Source: Pilaira anomala
Taxonomy: Eukaryota > Mucoromycota > Mucoromycetes > Mucorales > Mucoraceae
Direction of reading: 5' to 3'
NCBI GenBank assembly: GCA_025716855.1
Contig: JAIXMQ010000149.1
Span: 1-27,072 of the forward strand
Length of the DNA stretch: 27,072 nt
The notes under the pieces: model-generated
The model's input: the letters and a program-made list of their open reading frames with translations, nothing else
The model's database searches: none
What the model was told of the DNA's origin: nothing
Program-made: the position numbers and the translations under genes
Shown: positions 17,408 through 24,168 of the stretch, one piece after another
Numbering within the stretch: the first letter of the stretch is position 1
Layout of the letters: each line of letters opens with the position of its first letter

Positions 17408-17870
17408 GAGGTAGTTGTTAATAAGAATCAATATAACCAAGGTCAACTACCCAACAACCAATATGAAAAATCCGTCAATAACAGTCAAAACAATCAACAA
17501 AAAATTAATCAAAACCTTCAAAAAAATATGCAAAATAATCAAAACCTTCAAAAAAATATGCAAAATAATCAAAATCAACAAAAACAGCAAATAAATCAAA
17601 ATGACAAAAACAATAATCAAAGACATCTAAATAATCATCAAGCATTAAATTTATTAAATCAAGATTTATATGCTGCTCGTATTACTAAACCTCCCGAAGT
17701 TAAAACAGCACCTAAGATAACTAATGATAAACATGCCAAGAAAGTTAATAAAACAATTAATCCAAAAGTCAAAAGATTAATCGTACCTGAAGAAGATGAT
17801 TCCGATATGGAAATGTGTGAAGATAGGACTGGTCCTTCTTTATTGACACAACCGTATCAACCACCTGCCC
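17408..17870 (+). CDS. Asn/Gln-rich Gag extension leading into Pol of element B
   Basis: This is the frame entered by a -1 shift at the gag stop. It encodes an Asn/Gln-rich tract with the 30-bp tandem repeat, then a basic segment (KHAKKVNKTINPKVKRLIVPEEDDSDME) and a Pro-rich end. No domain is recognised. The ATG at 17528 lies inside the repeat and is probably not a start. The frame continues to 18007, but coding-like text passes to the protease frame near 17868, where one extra C in a CCC run would join the two. Likely a linker between nucleocapsid and protease. Confidence 0.55.
17507..17566 (+). repeat. two exact tandem copies of a 30-bp unit in the Gag tail
   Basis: The units at 17507-17536 and 17537-17566 each encode NQNLQKNMQN in the frame entered after the -1 shift. 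The copies are identical, so the duplication is recent or is kept homogeneous. Confidence 0.9.
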
Positions 17871-19137
17871 TAAACCATCTTTTAATACTTTGCAAAAACA
17901 ATCAACCGCCGATAACATGTTACCTACCGCTAAAGCTACTAAAACCAAAAGAATTGTGGTACCCGTATCTGAACAAATTGATTATGATATTACCAAGGAT
18001 GTTTTAAATCAAAAAGCACATATAGATATGAAAGATTTATTAATTGCTGCACCTACTTTAAAAAGAGATTTAATTCGATCCATCCGAAATACTCGATTAG
18101 CCAAACCAAACACATTAGCATTTGTTGAAGACGACGATGTTGACACAACCGCTATTTACACTAATGCATTTATTGGTGAATTCAAGGTTAAAGCCATCCT
18201 AGATACTGGTAGTGCAAAAACGGTGATGTCCAAGAAACTTGCTGACACTCTAGGTTTAGAAATTGATGCTCCTTCGACGTCTATTTTTACTTTGGGTAAT
18301 GGTACTAAACAAGCCGCGTTAGGTATAATTTACGATGTTCCCTTGAATATTGGGGGAAAAGTAATCATACCCGGGTCGATTGAAGTATTACCCGTCTGTC
18401 CCACTCAACTAATAATTGGTAATAACTGGATGAAACGGGCTAAAGCTAGATTAAATCTGGAAGACAAAACGATTAAAGTTGAATACAAAAATAACATAGC
18501 TCATATTCCATTTGTATTCACACGAGGTGCTGAAGCTCCGGTCGTAATCAAGACTAGTGTATCCGCCCAATATACGCAAGAAAATGAAACTCGGGAACTT
18601 CAAAAAAAAAATATAATAGATTCAGATGAATCTTCTGATGAATTTAGCTCTGAAGATGAAGATCTTATTGATGATTTAGAACCTGAAGGGACTACTGATG
18701 AAGAAAACGAAGATCAACTGATGATGTTAGAAGATGAATTTAATGAACGAGATCAATGTAACTGTGGCTGCGGATTATTGATGCTAGATTCAACATTACG
18801 CAAGAATAACGATTTTGATATAATCGTGAAGGAACCTTTTTATATACCTCCACGTAGTACTAAAGAATACAGTATTGATTTTGAACAACTTTTAGAAGAA
18901 CCTGAAGAAATGAATGAAAAGGAATTTAATATTATCTGTAATTTTACAAATCCGAAATTACAAGACTTAGACTCTGAATGGCAATTTGTATCGTCCTCAT
19001 TTAAGATAAGTCGGAGAGAACTGACCTTTGTATTGTCTAATGTATCTGAAGAAACAATGGAGTTTCAAGTCGGTGAATCGATAGGTGACTTAGAACTCAT
19101 TAGTGAGGATGAAATCGAAGAAATCGAATGGTATTGA
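17870..19137 (+). CDS. pol: protease and acidic linker domain of element B Pol
   Basis: Aspartic protease with active-site loop ILDTGSAKTVMS (Asp codon at 18202) and LIIGNNWM toward its end. It cleaves the polyprotein. After the protease, about 220 residues form an unusually acidic linker (for example DESSDEFSSEDEDLIDDLE) containing a Cys cluster, CNCGCG. A beta-rich segment follows (YIPPRSTKEYSIDFE to FQVGESIGDLEL), as is often found between protease and RT in Gypsy elements. The coding text starts upstream of the first usable codon at 17890 and is continuous with the previous frame apart from one base. TGA at 19135 interrupts it, and the same frame then continues to RT. Confidence 0.78.
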
Positions 19138-20688
19138 GTTAGTAAACCAAAGCCCCAATGTCAAGATTTACATGCAAATGAAATACAAACCGATCACGAC
19201 GCACAACCAATACAAGAGCCATATTCAAATGACTATGATACATATGAAAAAAAAATAAAAGACAAGATGGACATTGAGAACATCCCTCTAGAAATAAAAA
19301 AGGACTTTTTAAATCTCATTATGGATTTTGATCATCTTTTTGACTGGGACAATGATAAGATTGGAAATATCGATGTAATGGAACATAATATATAGCTAAA
19401 ACCAGATGCTCAACCTAAACGCGTAAGGCCATATCGTTTATCCCCTTTAGAAACTGAAAGCTTGCGTAAAGAACTGGATAAATTATTGAGTCTAGGCATC
19501 ATTGAAAAAGGTGGATACTCTAACTGGGCTAGCCCCATCATCATGTTAAAGAAAAAAGATGGATCCTATCGCATCGTAGCTGACTTTAGGTACTTGAATA
19601 GCCAAAGTGAAACCATGAACTATCCCTTAAATAATATTGATGAACTCTTGGATACGTTGAACAAAGCCTACTGGATGACTACTTTTGACTTGAGATCCGG
19701 CTTCTTCCAAGCAAATATTAGTCAAGAATCTCAACCTCTCACTACCGTCGTATGTCCTCTAGGAGATTATTTTTTTAAGAAATTGCCCATGGGTATAAAG
19801 ACAAGCCCAAGTGTCTTCTCTCAAATGATGGAAAAATGCTTCCATGAGTTAATCAATTCTTGTGTGATCATATATTTGGATGATGTAACTTGCTACACTA
19901 ATACTGATGATCCGTTACAACATTTACAAGATTTAAAAAAAACCTTCAACTGTATGAGCGAACGAGGAATCGTATTGAATCCCAAGAAATGCCATTATTT
20001 TAAAGAAAGTATTCTATTTCTCGGTTTTGTAGTTACAAGAAATACGATTGAACCCAACCCTGAAACTATAAATAAGGTCAAAAACTTTCCTTCACCGACC
20101 TCCATCAAACAACTACGATCTTTTTTAGGCTTGTGTTCTTACTACCGAAGATTCGTACCAAACTTTGCGAAGATAGCCCGACCATTGCACAATCAATTAA
20201 AAACTACGAAGAAAATTCCCTGGAATGATGAAGCTACTAGTGCTTTTAATACCTTGAAAGAATGTCTCACAACTGAACCTGTACTACGAAAACCTGATTT
20301 CAACCTACCCTTCTATGTCGTAACGGATGCAAGTATTGACGGACTGGGAGCCATTCTGACTCAAAAGGATGAATCGGGTCATGAACATCCAATCATATAC
20401 TCAAGTCGTGCTGTGCATGGTGCCGAAAGAAACTATGGCATTTCTAAACTAGAGCTATTAGCTGTAGTATGGGCTGTCAAATTATACCGACCCTATCTAC
20501 ACGGGTCGCCCTTTACTGTTACTGTCATATCTGACTATTCAGTATTAAATGGATTACTAAAAACAAAGCAGCCCTCCGGTATTCTAGCTAGATGGATAGA
20601 GATACTGTCTGAATATGATTTTGAAATTGTATACCGTCCTGGGCGTGTGAATGAAAGTGCCGACTTCCTTTCAAGACTAGGCCATTAA
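19138..20688 (+). CDS. pol: reverse transcriptase and RNase H of element B
   Basis: The frame continues directly from the protease after TGA 19135-19137 and carries one more stop, TAG 19393-19395, just before the conserved RT entry (RVRPYRLSP). CGA and CAG would explain the two stops. RT motifs are YRIVADFRYLN, TTFDLRSGFFQANI, LPMGIKTSPSVFSQMM, YLDD (19873-19884) and ILFLGFVV. RNase H follows with acidic residues in VTDASIDGLGAIL, SKLELLAVVWAV and VISDYSVLNGLL, and ends with the usual VNESADFLSRLGH. RT makes cDNA from element RNA and RNase H removes the template strand. The uninterrupted part begins at 19462. The domain set is complete. Confidence 0.88.
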
Positions 20689-20932
20689 ATATGTCATGTA
20701 TAATTGGACCAGCCCGAATGTCGTTAAACTTTGGTGTGATAGAAAAATTATATAACACAAAAAAAAAAAAAAAAAAAAAAAAAAATTTAGTTTTATATTT
20801 TTTTATATTTTTATATTTTTATATTTTTATAAATTTTTTTTCTTTTGATAAATTCTTTTCTTTCTATTTTCCTTACAATAAACGATTATTGCACTCAAAC
20901 CTTAAAAATTCTTCTTGTTACCTGTATTCCAA
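20689..20932 (+). other. AT-rich noncoding gap between RNase H and integrase
   Basis: About 240 bp with a 27-base A run (20759-20785) followed by TTTTATATT-rich sequence. No coding text is present, whereas Gypsy pol is normally continuous here. The gap could be an inserted AT-rich sequence or an untranslated leader for a separately started integrase (ATG at 20933). Confidence 0.7.
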
Positions 20933-21864
20933 ATGGATCAAACCAAAATTGATAATATCATTGCCTATTTAAAGAATTCGACTTTTCCTGAAGATATTAG
21001 TGGCTCAGAAAAAAAATACATTACAGCAAATGCGTATAAATTACCTTATTCAATGATCAATTATACTACCTTCAACCTTTTGATATGCACTGTTTCAAGA
21101 AAGTATTGAATACTGATCAAGCCCAAGAAGTTTTTGTTCAATATCATTATCACCCCTTAGGCGGACACTTAGCCTTTGCTAATACATTTAACCGAATTCA
21201 TCGTAAATATTTCTGGGACAATATGAACAAAGATATCTACAAGTTTGTAAAAGAATGTCCGCGTTGTCAGGAGCATGGAAACAAATACCTAAATGAAAAA
21301 GCATACCCCGTACCAGTGCCTGTTATTCCTTTCGCCCAAATCGGTATTGATATAAAACATGTAGTGCCGTCGCAATCTGGACATCGATATATAATTGTAG
21401 CCATTGATTACTTAACGAAATATATTGAAGTTAGAGCCATCAGCCAACAAACTTCTTCTGAAATCGCAAACTTTTTATATGAGGACATCATTACTCGTCA
21501 CAATACGCCTCGAGTCATTATCACTGACAATGGTCGTCCCCTCATAGCTGAGCTCATGTCTGTCGTATGCAAAACTTTTGGTATCAAACATAAAACCATC
21601 AGTCCATTTCATAGTCAGAGTAACGGGCTTTGTGAAAGAGTCAATAGAACCATTGATGCTATCATGAAGAAACGTAGTGAAAAAGAAAAAAATAATTGGC
21701 CTGACTATTTACCTGCAACCGCATTTGCCTATCGTTCAATCAAGCAAGCCACTACTAAACAATCACCTTTTTATTTGTTATACGGATATGAACCTACAAC
21801 CTCTTTTGACAACAGCATGCAACCTCTTGACGTAAAGAACCTAGTTTTCAACTACAATTATTAA
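20933..21864 (+). CDS. pol: integrase of element B, N-terminal and catalytic domains
   Basis: Inserts the cDNA into the genome. The ATG at 20933 starts a segment (IIAYLKNSTFPEDISGSEKKY) typical of the region before the zinc finger. One base is missing near 21038-21040 (AAA), after which the frame runs LYYLQPFDMHCFKKVL. The HHCC zinc finger is H-HPLGGH…CPRCQ. The catalytic triad is Asp in IGIDIKHVV, Asp in IITDNGRPL and Glu in GLCERVNR, with 35 residues between the last two (DD35E, the canonical spacing). The frame stops at 21864 where another single base appears lost; the C-terminal domain continues in the next frame. Starts at internal ATGs such as 21085 would remove part of the zinc-finger region. 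Confidence 0.85.
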
Positions 21865-22265
21865 TACGTACTTCAATCCAAATTCACCATCTCGAAAAGA
21901 TCCGTGAGGAAACTTTAATTAAAATCAAGAAATCGCAAGCTATTCAAGAAAAAAGAATTGAAGCGAGGATGTCAAAAACTAATAAAGAAATTAAGCCTGG
22001 ATTTAAACTTGGTGATATCGTGAAGCTCTACCGTGATAATATATCAACATCTTGGTCTGGAAAAATCATGATTAGATGGTTTGAAGATAATTATGTGATA
22101 CATGAGAAGCTGAAGAAAGGTGGATATTTAATCAAGAACATTTCGAATACAGATAATACTAGAATAAGAATAGTACATGGAAATAGACTTAAATCCTATT
22201 CCGAACCAAATGTTAATTGGGAACAGAAGGCTAATTTAGTTAGTATCGCCACTGAACTCGCTTAA
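21865..22265 (+). CDS. pol: integrase C-terminal domain of element B (GPY/F-like)
   Basis: Continuous with the catalytic domain in the frame one base back. The coding text (RTSIQIHHLEKIREETL) begins right at the break near 21860, well before the ATG at 21969. The segment IKPGFKLGDIVKLYRD, then WFEDNYVIHEK and VHGNRLKSY, matches the C-terminal module of Gypsy integrases that contacts DNA (GPY/F module). No chromodomain follows. It ends at TAA 22265. Confidence 0.72.
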
Positions 22266-22301
22266 CTACCAACAATTCAATCTCCCCACTCATCAACTAT
22301 C

Positions 22302-22308
22302 TATAAAA
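22302..22308 (+). promoter_or_regulatory. TATA-like box before the accessory ORF
   Basis: TATAAAA in otherwise mixed sequence, 78 bp before the ATG at 22380. The same word occurs in the LTR promoter (15552). It could drive a separate short transcript. Not proven. Confidence 0.35.
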
Positions 22309-22379
22309 ACCGCACAAATTATTTAAATTTTATTATTTTTTATTCTTTTATTTTTATTTCTTATAAGCTAGTCATTCTC

Positions 22380-22769
22380 ATGGAACGTCTCAACGCCAAC
22401 AAAAGACGCCAAGAACTTGCGCGAAAATATACTCTCAATACAAAGACTGTATCGGAAAAAGGCTTTCTTATTAAAGGAATAGCGCAAAAGACTGAAAATG
22501 ACTACAAAGACAACTCTGAAGCAATTATCAAACACTACCAACAATATAAAATAGTTAAGCGACAACTACTCAATCTTGAAAGCAAGAAGAATATTATACT
22601 TGAAAATCACTTATTATCCCTTATATATAGAAGAGCAGCTCATATTAGACATCAATCCGCCAATCATCAATCATACAAAGCAGATCAACTACAAGACCTC
22701 ATCAAACTATTTGAATCCAAAGATGAAGCTTATACTTTTCGCAAGAAATACTTATCATACAAACTTTAA
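22380..22769 (+). CDS. accessory ORF of element B between integrase and the 3' LTR
   Basis: 129 codons, ATG to TAA, intact, although other genes of the element are broken. The product is strongly basic, Lys/Arg/Gln/His-rich, predicted mostly helical, with coiled-coil-like stretches (for example KIVKRQLLNLESKKNIILE, then RRAAHIRHQSANHQSYKADQ). No signal peptide, membrane segment or zinc knuckle is visible, so it is not an envelope-like protein despite its position. I do not recognise the family. A nucleic-acid-binding role would fit the charge, but that is inference. It lies 114 bp after integrase and ends 33 bp before the LTR. Confidence 0.6.
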   Translation: MERLNANKRRQELARKYTLNTKTVSEKGFLIKGIAQKTENDYKDNSEAIIKHYQQYKIVKRQLLNLESKKNIILENHLLSLIYRRAAHIRHQSANHQSYKADQLQDLIKLFESKDEAYTFRKKYLSYKL

Positions 22770-22802
22770 ATTCGGGTCGAATCTTATCAACCGCCGACAA
22801 CA

Positions 22803-23510
22803 TGTTACGCTCTGGTATTTTACCGTTCGTAACTCTTATTTTATTTTATTTTTATATTCCGAAATTCTACTATTTTGACAGGTTGTAATTTACAACAGAT
22901 CCTCTTTATAATTTTTATTTTTTTCTTCGTTGAACTTCTATCAACTCAACCCCCATTTTATTCTAGCACATAACTTTATTTTACTTTATTTTTACATTCA
23001 ATTCACTAGACTTGTTCAACATATATTTTAATGTTTTACCAAGCTAACATTTTAGTTTTATTATCTTTTATTACTCACAGTAGCACGACACTAAGAGTAT
23101 CATATTTTACCTCAGGTACCCCTTTCCAATTTATTTTATTTGATATATCTTTCTTTACATGGGAACTGAACGTCTATAAAAGACATCAGATTCTTGAATC
23201 AATAAACAATTATCTTTCAACTGCTTAATAACTTGCCTTATATATTTTCACTCAAAAACAATATCTTTTGTTTTTATATACTTTGATTGATCCCTTGAAT
23301 TACTTATACGTAAAGCTCATTGTATCTATTCTTTTATTTATCTTTATTTTATTCTCTCTCGGTTCGTTACCTAATTTTGTATTTTATACCAACATATAAT
23401 AATAATAACGTGGTGCTCGCTCGCAGTATAAATTCAATCTTTTGTTTTTATACTTGAACTCTCTTTTCTTTACTTTATTTACCACTTCTCAACTAAGTAG
23501 AAGCGTTACA
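22803..23510 (+). repeat. 3' LTR of element B
   Basis: 708 bp, same ends as the 5' LTR. Differences from it are A at 23143, G at 23500 and absence of a 15-bp T-rich repeat copy. TATAAAA lies at 23175. ACAT follows directly at 23511-23514. Confidence 0.92.
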
Positions 23511-23664
23511 ACATAAAAGGTTCTTCAAAAATAGAAATCAATAAACATCATCTTTTTACCACTATATATAATTTATTATAAATCCAGTCAATTAGAATAA
23601 CTCTGACATAAGTTCAGCCTATTTGAATTACTTTGAAAACTTCACAGGACATTACTAGCAAAAA
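23511..23664. other. flank between element B and the tRNA gene
   Basis: Begins with the ACAT target duplication. 23526-23590 is the second copy of the 116-bp tandem duplication whose first copy is split by the solo LTRs. No gene is seen. Confidence 0.6.
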
Positions 23665-23736
23665 GGGCTTCTCCGGGAATCGAACCCGGGACCTCTCGCA
23701 CCCTAAGCGAGAATTATACCACTAAACCAAGAAACC
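23665..23736 (-). tRNA. tRNA-Pro (anticodon AGG)
   Basis: 72 nt on the minus strand. The acceptor arms GGTTTCT and AGAAGCC pair with one G-U. The anticodon stem TCTCGC/GCGAGA holds the loop TTAGGGT, so the anticodon is AGG, reading proline codons. The T arm is CCGGG/CCCGG with loop TTCGATT. The A box TGGTTTAGTGG and B box GGTTCGATTCC fit the Pol III consensus exactly. A T5 terminator follows the discriminator base C. No intron, and CCA is not encoded, as expected for a nuclear gene. Confidence 0.96.
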
Positions 23737-23747
23737 GCCTTTCTTTT

Positions 23748-23978
23748 TGTCGGGCCAGCCAGAGCTACAACAGTAGAGCGGGATGAACCAGAACTAAGCC
23801 AGAGAAGTCCGGGCCGGAACAAGATTAAGAAGCTTTAGTATAAAGATTGTCGCGTCACATAAAATAATAAAAACAACTTTCTTCCTCTTAAAACCCAATA
23901 CCTGTCCTATATGTTATATCTCTTTAGGAACGTATTAAGCTCAGTTATACATAAGTATCATTATTGTAAAGACTGACA
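23748..23978 (+). repeat. 5' LTR of element C
   Basis: 231 bp, TGTCGGGCC to GACTGACA, with 4-bp inverted ends (TGTC/GACA), directly followed by a PBS. TATAAAG lies at 23839-23845. It starts 11 bp upstream of the 5' end of the tRNA-Pro gene. The 3' LTR lies outside the window, so the target duplication cannot be checked. Confidence 0.68.
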
Positions 23979-23979
23979 T

Positions 23980-23994
23980 TGGTAGCACCAGCTC
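23980..23994 (+). other. primer-binding site of element C
   Basis: TGGTAGCACCAGCTC, one base after the LTR end. TGGTAGC is what an initiator tRNA-Met 3' end (GCTACCA) would pair with, as in yeast Ty1/Ty3-type elements. Confidence 0.6.
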
Positions 23995-24023
23995 TTAAAG
24001 AAGTTCTTTATTGCGTGTTATAA

Positions 24024-24087
24024 AAAAAAAAAAAAAAAAAGAGTATATTTTATATATATATTTTTTATTGCTATTTTTTTTTCTTTT

Positions 24088-24133
<46 letters not shown>
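24024..24133. repeat. A/T homopolymer tracts in the leader of element C
   Basis: An 18-base A run (about 24024-24041), a TATA-rich and T-rich middle, and a 41-base A run (24093-24133), all between the PBS and the gag ATG. The leader is about 190 bp long. No gene. Confidence 0.85.
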
Positions 24134-24135
<2 letters not shown>

Positions 24136-24168
24136 TCGTCAGCTTATTATTTCTTACCTGCAATTACA

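Larger units (their letters stand above)
15180..23510 (+). mobile_element. full-length Ty3/Gypsy retrotransposon B
   Basis: 8331 bp with near-identical LTRs and a 4-bp target duplication ACAT (15176-15179 and 23511-23514; AACAT if the terminal A is shared). The order is PBS, gag, protease, RT, RNase H, integrase, accessory ORF and 3' LTR, and integrase after RNase H defines Ty3/Gypsy. The high LTR identity indicates a recent insertion. Even so, the coding region shows four one-base shifts and two in-frame stops (19135 TGA, 19393 TAG). It inserted 15 bp beyond the target duplication of the plus-strand solo LTR. No polypurine tract is obvious before the 3' LTR. Confidence 0.93.

Noticed and set aside
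16912..17409. Ile/Met-rich frame overlapping the Gag tail, and opposite-strand Tyr-rich and Ile-rich frames
   Set aside because: Shadow translations of the AAT/TAT-rich DNA that encodes the Asn/Tyr tail.
22576..22878. 100-codon frame overlapping the accessory ORF and the 3' LTR
   Set aside because: Runs across the LTR boundary in another frame of the 129-codon ORF; AT-rich and without a domain.
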